A stretch of DNA of 64,000 nucleotides from Moraxellaceae bacterium (GCA_029237815.1 JAQZBP010000003.1:589813-653812); one strand, 5' to 3'; positions 8,085-18,056 are shown, counted from the stretch's first letter. Numbers and translations: made by a program. Notes: generated by a model from the letters alone, not told the origin.

Positions 8085-9167
8085 TTATCCGGCCACGTCA
8101 TCGGCCGGTGTCACGCCAGGCTCAGCCGCGCCGGGCTCGGCGTCGCCACGGCGGTATTCCTGCGGCGTCTGTCCGCTGGCCGCCAGGAAGGCGCGCGAGA
8201 ACGCCGAGAGATTGGCAAAGCCGGTCCGGTCCGCCACCGTCTTGATGGGCAGGCTGGTCTTGCGCAGCAGACGCTTGGCCAGGGTGAACTGCGTTTCGGT
8301 GCGCAGGTGGCGAAAGCTGGAGCCCTCGTCGGCCAGGTGCCGCGTGAAGGTGCGCGCGGCCATGTTGAATTGCTCGGCGGCTTCCTCGAGCGACGGGAAC
8401 TGGCCCTCGTCCGCGCGCCGCTGCAGGAACTGGCGCACGCGGAAGCTGAGCCGCAGGTGGCTGCGGATGTTTTCCTGCAGGTCGCGGATGCCCTGCAGCG
8501 CCTGCTGGTACATGAGCGGGATGTAATAGCCGTTGGCCCGGTTCGTCTGGGCACGATCGAAGGTCAGGCTGTTCACGTCCTGCCCGAAAACCGGCTCAAG
8601 GCCGAGCGTGTCGCGGTAGAAGGCCGGCGGCAGCAATCCGGCATGCGCGAAGCGGACCTCCGCGACGACCGTGCCACCGCTCATGCTGCGCACGATGGCG
8701 GCCGTCATCAGCAGCACGAGTTCCATGTAGAGGTCGGCGATCTCACCCATGTCGCAGGTGTAGCCCACCTCATAGACACGACGGTCGGCGGTTTCGCGGG
8801 CGAGGATGTCCAGCATGGGGGCCAGCATGCGGGCGTTGTCGCGCCAGATGTCCAGCCCGTCGTCGATGGTGGGCGCCGCCTCCATGGCCAGGCCCACCGG
8901 CCCCATGTGGCGGGCGCGGATGTCCTCGAGGTAGGACTGCAGGAAACTCTCGCGCCCGAAGCGGAGCAGTCCGACGCGGAAGATCGCGCAGAAATCCTCC
9001 AGGCTGATCAGGCTCTCGTTGACGCTGCTGTCGTTGACGTCGATGTCGAGCAAGGTGGCGAGCATCTCGACCCAGTCGGCCTGGTCAAGCTCGTAACGGG
9101 CAAGGGTTTTCTGAGGAAGCTGCAGCACAAAAAGTGGCAGGAAGACATCCTGACTGAAATTCTTCAT
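8085..9167 (-). CDS. AraC-family transcriptional regulator (OruR-type)
   Basis: 360 residues. The N-terminal two thirds match the arabinose-binding-like regulatory domain of the OruR/ArgR-type AraC proteins (QADWVEMLATLLDIDV and LGLEPVFGQDVNSLTFDRA). The C-terminal part has the double helix-turn-helix, with EEAAEQFNMAARTFTRHLAD and the second helix set TGFANLSAFSRAFLAASG before TPQEYR. Such regulators often control lipid or amino-acid catabolism. ATG at 9167 is chosen; a GTG at 9212 would add 15 residues, and neither has a clear ribosome site. No obvious divergent target lies next to it. Confidence 0.87.
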   Translation of the reverse strand: MKNFSQDVFLPLFVLQLPQKTLARYELDQADWVEMLATLLDIDVNDSSVNESLISLEDFCAIFRVGLLRFGRESFLQSYLEDIRARHMGPVGLAMEAAPTIDDGLDIWRDNARMLAPMLDILARETADRRVYEVGYTCDMGEIADLYMELVLLMTAAIVRSMSGGTVVAEVRFAHAGLLPPAFYRDTLGLEPVFGQDVNSLTFDRAQTNRANGYYIPLMYQQALQGIRDLQENIRSHLRLSFRVRQFLQRRADEGQFPSLEEAAEQFNMAARTFTRHLADEGSSFRHLRTETQFTLAKRLLRKTSLPIKTVADRTGFANLSAFSRAFLAASGQTPQEYRRGDAEPGAAEPGVTPADDVAG

Positions 9168-9368
9168 TTTATTCGTCAGCCACTGGCTTTTTATTGGGAA
9201 GCCCGGAGACACCCGGTGCTTACTACCCCTGCTGCCATGCTAGGGCTGCGGCCATTCTCGACAAGCGGGCATGGTTTTCCAAGCTTTATTGCAGCTTTAG
9301 CACGCCAGTCCCAGCCACCCGAGACGGCCGACGCCCACTCTGCGCTTCCGTCCGCCACGCCGGCGGCG

Positions 9369-9917
9369 TCAATCCGCCACCGGCCACGGCGTGGTTTTCG
9401 TGCCCTCCACGAAGCCATACACGGCAATGCCGAAAGCGATCGCCGGGTCCAGCTCCTGCTGCAGGTTATGGATGAGCAGCGCCACGGCGCAGGCGGCGGC
9501 CTTGCCTGCCTCGACGTTGCCGAGGCCGTGCGCCGCCTTGATCGGCGCGAAGGCGCGCTCCAGGCGCGGCTGCGTGTAGGCGAAGGCGAGCAGCGGCATG
9601 TGCTTGTCGGCCTTGGTGTCGAGCGCGGCGCGCACGCGGTCGTCCGGCAGGCGCAGGCCGAGCCGGGCCAGCACCTCGTGCGCGAGGTTCATGAGTTCGG
9701 GGCCCTTCGCGTTGGCCTCGTCCGAGAGCACGGCCTGTCCAGGCACGAGCTGCAGGGCGGCATAGCCGAAGGAGCGGAAGTAATAGGTGCCGGCCATGCG
9801 CGCCAGGGCGGCAATGGCGGATTCGGGCTGCAGGCGGCCTTCCGTGGCCAGCGCGGATTCCACGGCCTTGGCAAAGGCCTGGGCCACGGCGGCGCGGGTG
9901 GCGGCGGTGTCGGTCAT
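9369..9917 (-). CDS. Conserved-looking protein of unknown function
   Basis: 182 residues, mainly helical and soluble, with no signal peptide. The sequence has normal protein composition (GTYYFRSFGYAALQLVPGQA, LLIHNLQQELDPAIAFGIAV) unlike the chance frames around it. A GAGGA ribosome site lies before the ATG at 9917. No domain was recognised. It lies upstream of the AraC regulator on the same strand with a 201-base gap, and downstream of the desaturase operon. Function unknown. Confidence 0.7.
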   Translation of the reverse strand: MTDTAATRAAVAQAFAKAVESALATEGRLQPESAIAALARMAGTYYFRSFGYAALQLVPGQAVLSDEANAKGPELMNLAHEVLARLGLRLPDDRVRAALDTKADKHMPLLAFAYTQPRLERAFAPIKAAHGLGNVEAGKAAACAVALLIHNLQQELDPAIAFGIAVYGFVEGTKTTPWPVAD

Positions 9918-10246
9918 GGAAAATCCTCGGAGGCGGCGGGGCAGACGACAGGACAGCCCCGGCAGGCGGATATTCTGGAAGTGAAAAGGGGCGGCGTCAT
10001 CTTTATTGACGCGGCCCCTTCAGCGACGAGTGCTGTTTTTTTCGGCACGGCTCACGATTGTGACGCCGCGCCTGCATCGCTGCGGCGCCCTGCCGGCACC
10101 ATTTCCCTATCGACCCGGCTCCTGCCGCGCGGAGGCGCGCTGCCCGAAGCCGCCCCGCTTCAGCATTGCCCGAGGTGGCAGCGCGGCCGCCACGGCACGG
10201 AGCAATCGCTCACCCTGACCCGTGCGCGGCCGCAACCGGTGGCCGC
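9918..10246. other. Intergenic, holds one hairpin
   Basis: 329 bases between the desaturase stop and the start of the unknown gene, all on the minus strand. The only structure noticed is the hairpin at 9986-10020. The promoter of the gene starting at 9917 should lie here. Confidence 0.5.
9986..10020 (-). terminator. Possible terminator hairpin downstream of the desaturase operon
   Basis: A 14-bp stem with one mismatch (9986-9999 with 10007-10020) and a 7-base loop. Read on the minus strand it is followed by CCCCTTTTCAC, a short T run. It lies about 230 bases past the desaturase stop, further than usual, so it could be another RNA structure. Confidence 0.45.
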
Positions 10247-11446
10247 CTAGCTCGCCGTGGCAGGCTTGTGCACTTCGCCCGTGCCCGTGCCGCCACCCGG
10301 CAGCGAGAAGCGCAGGATCTTCCACACCGTGGTGCCGAACTGCCGCGTCAGCGAGCCCGTGTTGTAGGGCAGGCCGTAGCGCGTCGCCAGCGCACGCACG
10401 CGCGGCGAGACTTCCGGGTAGCGGTTGCTGCACATGTCCGGAAACAGGTGGTGCTCGATCTGGTGCGAGAGGTTCCCGGAGAGGATGTGGAAGAGCTTGC
10501 CGCCGCCGATATTGGCCGAGCCCAGCAGCTGGCGCATATACCAGTGCGCGCGCGTCTCGCCCTCCACTTGCGCCGGCGTGAACATGTGCACGCCGGCCGG
10601 GAAGTGGCCGCAGAAAATGATGATGAAGGCCCACACGTTGCGAATGATGTTGGCGATGAAATTGGCGCCGGCGACGAGCGCGAACACCGTCCACGGCGAC
10701 TCCGGCACCCACAGCGAGATCGGCCAGGCCACGAGCGCCGCCGCGCCCGGCCACATGATGTAGTCCTTCAGGATTTCGCGGCGCATCTTGCGCCAGATGT
10801 GCTGCATCATGGGCCGGATCTCGGCCCAGGTCTTGCGCTTCTCGACCCAGTCGATGATGCACTGCTCGTGCAGCGCCACGCCTTCCTCGAAGAACATCAT
10901 GAGCAGAAAGGCATAGATCGGCTGCGGCAGGTATTTCGGCTTCCATTCCTGCAGCGGCGTGACGCGCAGGATGCCGTAGCCGACGTCGAGGTCCTTCTCC
11001 AGCACATTGGTCCAGGTGTGGTGCACCACGTTGTGCGAGTGCATCCAGCGGTCGGAGGGGCTCATGTTGTCCCACTCCCAGGTGTTGGACTGGATCTCCG
11101 GGTCCTTCATCCAGTCCCACTGCGCGTGCAGCACGTTGTGGGCGATCTCCATGTTCTCCAGGATCTTGGAGAGGCCGAGCGTCAACGTGCCGAGACCGAT
11201 CAGCGCGGCCACCGTGATCCAGCCGGCCAGCACATGCCCCCAGGCCGGCAGGCAGAACAGCCCGGCATAGATCAGCACGCGCCCGCCCAGCGCCATGCTG
11301 CGCTGCACGCGGATGAGACGGGTGATGTAGCGGCGGTCGCGCTCGCCGCGGGAGTCCATGACCTCGTCACGGATGGCGTCCATCTCGCGGCCGAACTCCT
11401 CGATCTGTTCCGGCGTCAGGGAACCGGGATAGCGCACAGTGCTCAT
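10247..11446 (-). CDS. Membrane fatty acid desaturase (DesB-like)
   Basis: 399 residues. All three histidine boxes of the membrane diiron desaturases are present: HNVLH at 103-107, HSHNVVHH ending at 143, and HQIEHH at 328-333. Hydrophobic pairs lie before the first box and at about 230-280. The enzyme should introduce a double bond into an acyl chain using O2 and electrons from a ferredoxin-type reductase. The gene for such a reductase is directly upstream (36-base gap, same strand), as in the Pseudomonas desB locus. The ATG at 11446 follows AAGGAA. Confidence 0.93.
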   Translation of the reverse strand: MSTVRYPGSLTPEQIEEFGREMDAIRDEVMDSRGERDRRYITRLIRVQRSMALGGRVLIYAGLFCLPAWGHVLAGWITVAALIGLGTLTLGLSKILENMEIAHNVLHAQWDWMKDPEIQSNTWEWDNMSPSDRWMHSHNVVHHTWTNVLEKDLDVGYGILRVTPLQEWKPKYLPQPIYAFLLMMFFEEGVALHEQCIIDWVEKRKTWAEIRPMMQHIWRKMRREILKDYIMWPGAAALVAWPISLWVPESPWTVFALVAGANFIANIIRNVWAFIIIFCGHFPAGVHMFTPAQVEGETRAHWYMRQLLGSANIGGGKLFHILSGNLSHQIEHHLFPDMCSNRYPEVSPRVRALATRYGLPYNTGSLTRQFGTTVWKILRFSLPGGGTGTGEVHKPATAS

Positions 11447-11482
11447 GGTTTCATTCCTTCGCGTCAGGCTTCGGGAAAATCG

Positions 11483-12640
11483 TTACAGGTCGAGGGTGCA
11501 GTCGCCGGCGGCGGCGCAGATGCAGGGCTGCACGATGCTGCCCGCCTCGTTGCGCACCTCGCCGGTGCGCAGGTCGCGCACACAGCCGGACAGCAATGTG
11601 GTGTCGCAGGCATGGCAGATGCCCATGCGGCAGCCGTGCGCGGGATTCAGGCCGGCGTCCTCGGCCACGCGCAACAGGCTGGTCGCCGAATCCGCCTGCG
11701 CCGTGACGCCGCTCTTGGCAAAGGCCACCGCGCCACCCACGGCATCGGCGGGCACCTGCGCGAAGGCCGCGCGGAAACGCTCGACGTGCAGGCGGCGCGA
11801 CAGGCCGGCCTCCTGCCAGAGCGCCTCCACCGAGGCCAGCAGGCTCTGCGGGCCGCAGGCATAGCAGTCGCGCTCGCGCCAGTCCGGACAGAGCTGCTCG
11901 AGCTGGGCCAGGCTGAAATACTGTTTCTCGCGCTGCTGTTCGCCGAGCTCGCGCGTGTACACCGGGTGGAAGCGGTAGCGCGGATGGTGATCGGCCATCG
12001 CGCGCAGCTCCTGCCCGAAAATCGTGTCGAAGGCGTGCGGCGCGTAATGGATGTGCACGGTGTCCGGCAGGCGCTCCTGCGCCAGCAGGCTGCGCAGCAT
12101 GCTGCGCGCGGGCGTGATGCCGGAGCCGGCGGAAATGAAGAGCGGTTTCACCGGCTGCGCGTCGGGCAAAAAGAATTCGCCCTGCGGCAGGCCGATGGGC
12201 AGGTAATCGCCCGGCTTCAGGTTGCGCACGATATGGCGCGAGATACGTCCGCCCTCCACCACCTTCACGGTGATGGTGAAGCAGCCGTCGGGGCGTTCCG
12301 GCGGCGAGGAAATCGTGTAGGTGCGGGTGTAGTGCTGCCCTTCCACGGGCAGCCCGACACGCACGTGCTGGCCGGCGCGGTGGCCGCGCCAGTTGAGGCC
12401 CGGCTTCAGCGTGATGGTGCGGGCATCGCGGGTTTCGTCCCACACTTCCATGACGCGCGCCTGCAGCTGGTGCGTGGTCCAGAGCGGATTGACGAGCTCG
12501 ACGTAGTGCGAGGTGCGCAGGGGAAAGGTGAAGAGGTCGGTGATGCGGGTAATGGCGGAGAGCAGCGAGCCCTGGGGTCGGGGCTGCGCGCGTGCGGTGT
12601 CGGTCACGGGGTCTGCCTCGTCCTGCGTCGCAGGAAGCAT
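11483..12640 (-). CDS. Ferredoxin/flavodoxin-type oxidoreductase with C-terminal [2Fe-2S] domain
   Basis: 385 residues in three parts. A flavin-binding domain carries HYTRTYTISSPPERPDG (RxYT-type FAD motif). An NAD(P)H domain carries SAGSGITPARSML and YACGPQSLL. A C-terminal plant-type ferredoxin holds the cluster ligands CRMGICHAC and a later Cys in IVQPCIC. This is the layout of reductases that feed membrane desaturases. The gene precedes the desaturase by 36 bases on the same strand, so it very likely supplies its electrons. The start at 12640 has only a weak ribosome site. Divergent from the GMC oxidoreductase. Confidence 0.92.
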   Translation of the reverse strand: MLPATQDEADPVTDTARAQPRPQGSLLSAITRITDLFTFPLRTSHYVELVNPLWTTHQLQARVMEVWDETRDARTITLKPGLNWRGHRAGQHVRVGLPVEGQHYTRTYTISSPPERPDGCFTITVKVVEGGRISRHIVRNLKPGDYLPIGLPQGEFFLPDAQPVKPLFISAGSGITPARSMLRSLLAQERLPDTVHIHYAPHAFDTIFGQELRAMADHHPRYRFHPVYTRELGEQQREKQYFSLAQLEQLCPDWRERDCYACGPQSLLASVEALWQEAGLSRRLHVERFRAAFAQVPADAVGGAVAFAKSGVTAQADSATSLLRVAEDAGLNPAHGCRMGICHACDTTLLSGCVRDLRTGEVRNEAGSIVQPCICAAAGDCTLDL

Positions 12641-12934
12641 GTAATTGTTCTTGTCCGCTGCAGTAGTAGAGCCGACGGGGCGCCAGGCGCGCCACGCCAA
12701 CTTCACCCCTGATTCAGCCACCGCCCCCCGGGCGCCGGGCGGGAAATCCTCCCGGCGGCAGGCCTGGGGGGACAGGTGGCAGGTACGACCGTACCCGATC
12801 CGGACGGAGTGCGCAGGGCTGCCGCCCCGTCCGTTGTCCATCGGGACACTGCCGTATTGGCGCGGCGGGCGTTTATGATCGCGCCCGACGCGCCATGCCG
12901 GCGCCATCACATGCCACAACAGGGAAGGACGACC

Positions 12935-14581
12935 GTGCAGGAATTTGACTATGTGATCGTGGGCGGCGGCTCCAGCGGCTGCACCCTGGCCGGGCGCCTC
13001 AGCGAGGACCCTGCCGTTTCCGTGGCGCTGCTCGAGGCCGGCGCCGGCCGGGGCGACAGCTGGCTCGTCAACACGCCGGCGGCGGTCGTGCTCATGGTGC
13101 CGCACAGCACCAACAACTGGGCCTTCGAGACCGTGCCCCAGCCCGGCCTGAACGGTCGCCCGGGCTACCAGCCGCGCGGCAAGGTGCTGGGTGGCTCCTC
13201 GGCCATCAACGCCATGGTGTATGTGCGCGGCCATCGCAGCGACTACGACCACTGGGCCGCGCTCGGCAACACCGGCTGGTCCTTCGCCGACGTGCTGCCC
13301 TACTTCAAGAAGGCCGAGTGCAACCACGAGATCGACAATGAATGGCACGGCCAGAACGGACCGCTGCACGTCAGCGCCCTGCAGACCGACAACCCTTTCC
13401 AGCAGCATTACCTGAAGGCCGCCGCGCAGGCGGGCTATCCGGTCAACACGGATTTCAACGGCGCGGAACAGGAAGGCGTCGGCCTCTACCAGGTGACGCA
13501 GCTCAACGGCGAGCGCTGGAGCGCCTACCGCGCCTATGTACAGCCGCATCTCGGCCGTCGCGACAATCTCCACGTCGAAACCGGCGCACTGACCCAGCGC
13601 ATCCTTTTCGAGGGCAAGCGCGCCGTGGGCGTGGAATACCGCCAGGGCCGGCAGGTGAAGACCCTTCGCGCACGGCGCGAGGTCATCCTCAGCGCCGGCG
13701 CCTTCCAGTCGCCGCAACTGCTCATGCTCTCCGGCGTCGGCGATGCCGCCGAGCTGCAACAGCACGGCATTCCCGTGCTGCAGCACCTGCCGGGCGTCGG
13801 CCAGAACCTGCAGGACCATCCGGATTTCATCTTCGGCTACAAGTCCAGGGACACCAACCTGCTCGGCTTCTCGCTGAAAGGCGCCGTGCACGGCATCCGC
13901 CAGATGCTGCGCTACCGGCGCGAGCGCCGCGGGCTCATCGCCTCGAATTTCGCCGAGGGCGGCGGCTTCCTGAAGACGCGGCCCGAACTCGACGCGCCCG
14001 ACATCCAGCTGCATTTCGTGATCGCCCTGGTCGACAACCATGCCCGCACCCTGCACGGCGGCCACGGGCTGTCCTGCCACGTCTGCCTGCTGCGCCCGAA
14101 GGGCCGCGGCACCGTGACGCTGAAGGACCGCAATCCGGACTCGGCGCCCGTGATCGACCCGAAATTCCTCGAACATCCGGACGACCTCGCGACCCTGGTC
14201 GCCGGCTACAAGATGACCGAGCGCCTGATGAAGGCGCCGGCCCTCTCGCGCTTCATCACCGAAGACCCGTTCACGGCGCAGGTGAAAACCGACGACGACA
14301 TCCGTGCCGTGCTGCGTGCGCGCACCGACACCGTCTACCACCCGGTCGGCACCTGCAAGATGGGCACGGACGCCATGGCCGTGGTCGACCCCGAGCTGCG
14401 CGTGCATGGCCTGGAAAACCTGCGCGTCGTCGACGCCTCCATCATGCCGACGCTGATCGGCGGCAACACCAACGCGCCGGCCATCATGATCGCGGAGAAG
14501 GCCGCCGACCTGATCCGTGCCGCCCGCAGCACGGCGACGTCGGCCAGCCGCACGACCGGGCCGGCGCTGCAGGACGCCTGA
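12935..14581 (+). CDS. GMC-family FAD alcohol/choline dehydrogenase
   Basis: 548 residues. The N-terminus has the FAD dinucleotide fold (YVIVGGGSSGCTLAGRL) and GMC signature 1 around GKVLGGSSAINAMVYVRG; signature 2 is GAFQSPQLLMLSGVG. The C-terminus has the catalytic His at about 469 in YHPVGTCKMG and the partner Asn in GGNTNAPAIMI. It oxidises an alcohol to an aldehyde; AlkJ (alkanol) and BetA (choline) are the closest named types and the substrate cannot be fixed. A GTG start at 12935 is chosen because GGAAGGA precedes it; an ATG at 12911 is also open. Divergent from the reductase-desaturase operon. Confidence 0.9.
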   Translation: MQEFDYVIVGGGSSGCTLAGRLSEDPAVSVALLEAGAGRGDSWLVNTPAAVVLMVPHSTNNWAFETVPQPGLNGRPGYQPRGKVLGGSSAINAMVYVRGHRSDYDHWAALGNTGWSFADVLPYFKKAECNHEIDNEWHGQNGPLHVSALQTDNPFQQHYLKAAAQAGYPVNTDFNGAEQEGVGLYQVTQLNGERWSAYRAYVQPHLGRRDNLHVETGALTQRILFEGKRAVGVEYRQGRQVKTLRARREVILSAGAFQSPQLLMLSGVGDAAELQQHGIPVLQHLPGVGQNLQDHPDFIFGYKSRDTNLLGFSLKGAVHGIRQMLRYRRERRGLIASNFAEGGGFLKTRPELDAPDIQLHFVIALVDNHARTLHGGHGLSCHVCLLRPKGRGTVTLKDRNPDSAPVIDPKFLEHPDDLATLVAGYKMTERLMKAPALSRFITEDPFTAQVKTDDDIRAVLRARTDTVYHPVGTCKMGTDAMAVVDPELRVHGLENLRVVDASIMPTLIGGNTNAPAIMIAEKAADLIRAARSTATSASRTTGPALQDA

Positions 14582-14895
14582 CACTGCGCTGCCGGACGCG
14601 GGCGCGACCACGCCTGCGTTCGTGTCTGACCCGCGGCGCGACCCCGGGGCGTCCGCCGGCACCGCCATCCGCTCAATTCCCCGCCACGTCCCCCGCGTCC
14701 AGGTGCTAGTGTTTGCCCTTGTGCCATTTTTTCCGGGCGCAGGCGTCTACATTGCGGCACCCGCACTGGCCCTGCCGCCCCGGTAATCTGTCCCCTGCGG
14801 CCAAGCCGGCACGGCGCCGGCAATGGCATGCTGCGTCCCCGAACGGTCCGTCTTCCCGCACCGTCTCCCGCTCACCCGATTCCGGCACCCCCACC
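14582..14895. other. Intergenic, no gene seen
   Basis: 314 bases between the GMC and DUF445 genes, both on the plus strand. An open frame runs into the DUF445 gene from 14713, but its early part has chance composition. No terminator or repeat was recognised. Confidence 0.45.
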
Positions 14896-16161
14896 ATGAC
14901 GGCACTCACGCACTTCTGGCAGGAACTCACGGCCCGCCCCGACTTCTGGGGCTTCATCAGCATTCCCTTCGTGGCGGCCATCGTTACCTGGGCGCATGTC
15001 TGGTGGGCCATGCAGATGGTCTTCTATCCGCTCGACTTCATCGGCATCAAGACGCCGCAGCTGGAGAAGGCCCTCGGCCTGCACCCCTTCGGCTGGCAGG
15101 GCATCATTCCGCGCAAGGCGCGCAAGATGTCGGACATCGTGGTGGAGCGCGTCATCAAGAAGATGGGCTCGGTGAGCGATTTCCTGCGCCAGATGGAGCC
15201 GGAGAAAGTCGCCGCCTACGTCGCGGAATCGGTGGCGGCGAACATCGAGGACTACACCGACGAGGTGATGCGCGAGCGCAACAGCATTTTCTGGGACAAC
15301 ATGCCGGTGGCGGTGAAGAAGCGCATCTACGCGCATGCCCGCCAGCGCCTGCCGCGGATCATGGACGGCGTGGTGCAGGCCATGATCGAGCAGATCGACG
15401 AGCTCGTGGACGTGAAAGAGATGTGCGGCCGCCAGATGGAGGCCGACCGCGCCCTCGTGGTGCGCATGTTCCTCGAAGTGGGCGACCAGGAAATCCGCTT
15501 CATCATCAATTCCAGCTTCTGGATCGGCCTCGCCTTCGGCGTGGTGCAGATGGTGCTGTTCTGGTTCCTGCCCTGGCACGGCCTGCTGCCGCTCTATGCC
15601 GCGGTGCTGGGCCTGCTCACCAACTGGCTGGCGCTGGCCATGGTGTTCCGCCCGGTGAACCCGGTGAAGCTCGGCCCCTTCACGATACAGGGCCTCTTCC
15701 TGCGCCGGCAGGCCGAGGTGGCGGACAAGTTCGCCGCGCTGTCCGCGCAGGAAATCCTCACCGTGCACCAGTTCATGAAGGAAGTGCTGACCGGGGCGCG
15801 CTCCGCCCGCGCCCGCCAGCTCATCAAGCGCCACGTCAACCGGCTCATCGATGATTCGCTGCTGGCACGCACCGGTGCGCAGATGGCCTTCGGCCCGACC
15901 GGCTTTGCCGACCTCAAGGCGCTGATCACCGACAAGAGCGTGCACATGGCGCTGAAGCCGCTCTCCGACAAGAAATTCAGCCGCGAACGCGCCACCGAGC
16001 TGGCCACGCTCTTCGCCGGCAAGATGAAGGAGATGACGCCGGCGGAATTCCAGGACCTGCTGCGCCCCGCCTTCCAGGAGGACGAGTGGATCCTGCTCGT
16101 GCTGGGCGCGATCACCGGCCTTGCCGCCGGCACCGCGCAGCTGCTGCTGGGCTTCGCCTAA
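14896..16161 (+). CDS. DUF445 family membrane protein
   Basis: 421 residues. One membrane segment at the N-terminus (about 18-40), a long helical soluble middle region, a hydrophobic pair at about 205-250 with WIGLAFGVVQMVLFWFLPWH and GLLTNWLALAMVF, then a further soluble part, and a last hydrophobic helix at the C-terminus. YPLDFIGIKTPQL and FGWQGIIPRKA match the start of DUF445 proteins, and NWLALAMVFRP is a repeat of the same motif. The function of the family is unknown; some relatives are envelope proteins. No strong ribosome site is seen. Confidence 0.85.
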   Translation: MTALTHFWQELTARPDFWGFISIPFVAAIVTWAHVWWAMQMVFYPLDFIGIKTPQLEKALGLHPFGWQGIIPRKARKMSDIVVERVIKKMGSVSDFLRQMEPEKVAAYVAESVAANIEDYTDEVMRERNSIFWDNMPVAVKKRIYAHARQRLPRIMDGVVQAMIEQIDELVDVKEMCGRQMEADRALVVRMFLEVGDQEIRFIINSSFWIGLAFGVVQMVLFWFLPWHGLLPLYAAVLGLLTNWLALAMVFRPVNPVKLGPFTIQGLFLRRQAEVADKFAALSAQEILTVHQFMKEVLTGARSARARQLIKRHVNRLIDDSLLARTGAQMAFGPTGFADLKALITDKSVHMALKPLSDKKFSRERATELATLFAGKMKEMTPAEFQDLLRPAFQEDEWILLVLGAITGLAAGTAQLLLGFA

Positions 16162-16452
16162 GGCGGTACACCCGCACGCGGCGGCGGTCGTTGCGCGCCG
16201 CGCGCGGCCGCCTTGCCGGGCACCCGGACATTCCCTCGCGGGCACCCACCCCGCTGCGCGCCACAGCCCTGCGCCGCCGGCTCCTGCCGCCTGCCCGATC
16301 GACGCCCTGACCGGCCCGCACGGGCCAATCTGCACGAGGGTCCGGCCCGACCGGACCGAAGCGCCGCAAAAGCGGTTCCCGTCTTTCCCCGCATCGCTTA
16401 TTACTGACGCCGCGGCTGTCCGCCCGCCCCGATCCGCCACGAGACCTGCAGC

Positions 16453-17931
16453 ATGACCGACACGCCTTCCTATCGCAGCGCCCGCGACCTCGTCGCCGCC
16501 ATGAGCCGTGGCGAACAGAGCAGCCGCGCGCTGCTCGAGGCCAGCCTCGCGCGCATCGCGCAACACAACCCGGCCATCAACGCCGTGGTCGCCCTCGACC
16601 TCGACACCGCGCGCCGTGCCGCCGATGCCGCCGACGCCGCCGCGCGCCGCGGCGAGACGCTGGGCGCGCTGCACGGCCTGCCCATGACCATCAAGGACAC
16701 CTTCGAGGTGCCGGGCATGGCCTGCACCGCGGGCGCGCCGGCCTACCGCAACCACCGGCCACCGCGCGCCGCCGTCGCGGTGCAGCGCCTGCAGGATGCC
16801 GGCGCCATCGTGTTCGGCAAGACCAACGTGCCGTATCTGGCCTCCGATTTGCAGAGCTACAACCGCGTCTACGGCGTCACGCACAATCCCTGGAATCGCG
16901 CGCTCACCGCGGGCGGCTCCTCAGGGGGCGCCGCCGCGGCGCTGGCCGCCGGCTTCACGCCGGTGGAACTCGGCAGCGACATCGCCGGCTCCATCCGCAT
17001 CCCCGCGCATTTCTGCGGCGTCTACGGCCACAAGCCCACGCACGGCATCATCTCGCTGCGTGGCCACGTGCCGGGCCCGCCCGGCACGCTGAGCGAGCCG
17101 CAGCTCGCCGTCGCCGGCCCCATGGCGCGCACCGCGGACGACCTCGACCTCATGATGGACGTGCTGGTCGGCCCCGGCCCCGCCATGGCCGCGGGCTGGC
17201 AGGTCAGCCTGCCGCCGGCGCGCCGCGACACGCTGCGCGAGTTCCGCGTGCTGCTGTGGCTGGACGATCCGCACTGCCCGCTCGACGACCGCATGCTGCC
17301 GGCTTACCGCCGCCTGCAGGACACGCTGGTGCAGGCCGGCGTGACGGTGGATGTCGGCGCGCCGCTGGACTGGCCCCTGGACAAGCTCTATCCGGTCTAT
17401 GTGGAGCAGCTGAGCAGCGGCATGCTGGTGGGCGCGCCGGGCTATGTGCGCAACGCGATGCGCGCCTTCGCCCCGGCGGCGAAGCTGGCGCGCCGCGTGA
17501 TCGACGTGCCGCGCCACGCCGACCGCTTCCTGGCCGGCGCCGGCATGAGCCACGCCGACTGGATCATCTCCATGGAAAAGACGCAGCGCCTGAAGGAGAA
17601 ATTCCTGACGGTGTTCGAGACCTACGACGTGATCCTGGCGCCGCCCGCGCTGACCACGGCCTTCGCGCACGACCACTCCGGCAATCTCGGCCAGCGCAAG
17701 GTCGACGTGGCCGGCCAGAAGCGCCACTACCTCGACCTGTTCATGTGGATCGCGCCGGCGACGCTGCTCGGCCTGCCGGCGACGAGCGCGCCGGTCGGGC
17801 GCACCGCGGAAGGCGCGCCGGTGAACATCCAGATCATCGGCGCGCCCTATGAGGACCGCAGCACCATCCGCTTCGCGCACCTGCTGGCGGAGGTGGCCGG
17901 CGGCTTCCAGCCGCCGCCCGCGCTAGCCTGA
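16453..17931 (+). CDS. Amidase (amidase-signature family)
   Basis: 492 residues. The catalytic triad of the amidase-signature family is visible: Lys81 in LPMTIKDTFE, a cis-Ser in TAGGSSGGAAA (156-157) and the nucleophile Ser180 in SDIAGSIRIPA. The motif is usually DTGGSIR, here DIAGSIR. The enzyme hydrolyses a carboxamide, but the substrate is unknown; GatA is unlikely because no gatB or gatC is nearby. The protein is soluble, with no signal peptide. The ribosome site is weak. It follows DUF445 by 291 bases on the same strand. Confidence 0.9.
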   Translation: MTDTPSYRSARDLVAAMSRGEQSSRALLEASLARIAQHNPAINAVVALDLDTARRAADAADAAARRGETLGALHGLPMTIKDTFEVPGMACTAGAPAYRNHRPPRAAVAVQRLQDAGAIVFGKTNVPYLASDLQSYNRVYGVTHNPWNRALTAGGSSGGAAAALAAGFTPVELGSDIAGSIRIPAHFCGVYGHKPTHGIISLRGHVPGPPGTLSEPQLAVAGPMARTADDLDLMMDVLVGPGPAMAAGWQVSLPPARRDTLREFRVLLWLDDPHCPLDDRMLPAYRRLQDTLVQAGVTVDVGAPLDWPLDKLYPVYVEQLSSGMLVGAPGYVRNAMRAFAPAAKLARRVIDVPRHADRFLAGAGMSHADWIISMEKTQRLKEKFLTVFETYDVILAPPALTTAFAHDHSGNLGQRKVDVAGQKRHYLDLFMWIAPATLLGLPATSAPVGRTAEGAPVNIQIIGAPYEDRSTIRFAHLLAEVAGGFQPPPALA

Positions 17932-18056
17932 GCGCTGGCGCCGGCCCGCCGCGCCGACACCTGCCCACACCTGACGCAGGGCCTGAACCAGAGCCCTGGC
18001 CCCAAACCGAGCCAACGCGACGGCTGCGACCGGCCAGCGCGGCACTATGCCGCGGT

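Noticed and set aside
9168..9212. GTG at 9212 as start of the AraC gene
   Set aside because: No ribosome site; family similarity starts after the ATG at 9167, though the longer form is not excluded.
8307..12712. Plus-strand frames of several hundred codons over the AraC, desaturase and reductase genes
   Set aside because: They are rich in His, Arg and Gly with no domain, while the minus strand carries full enzyme motifs.
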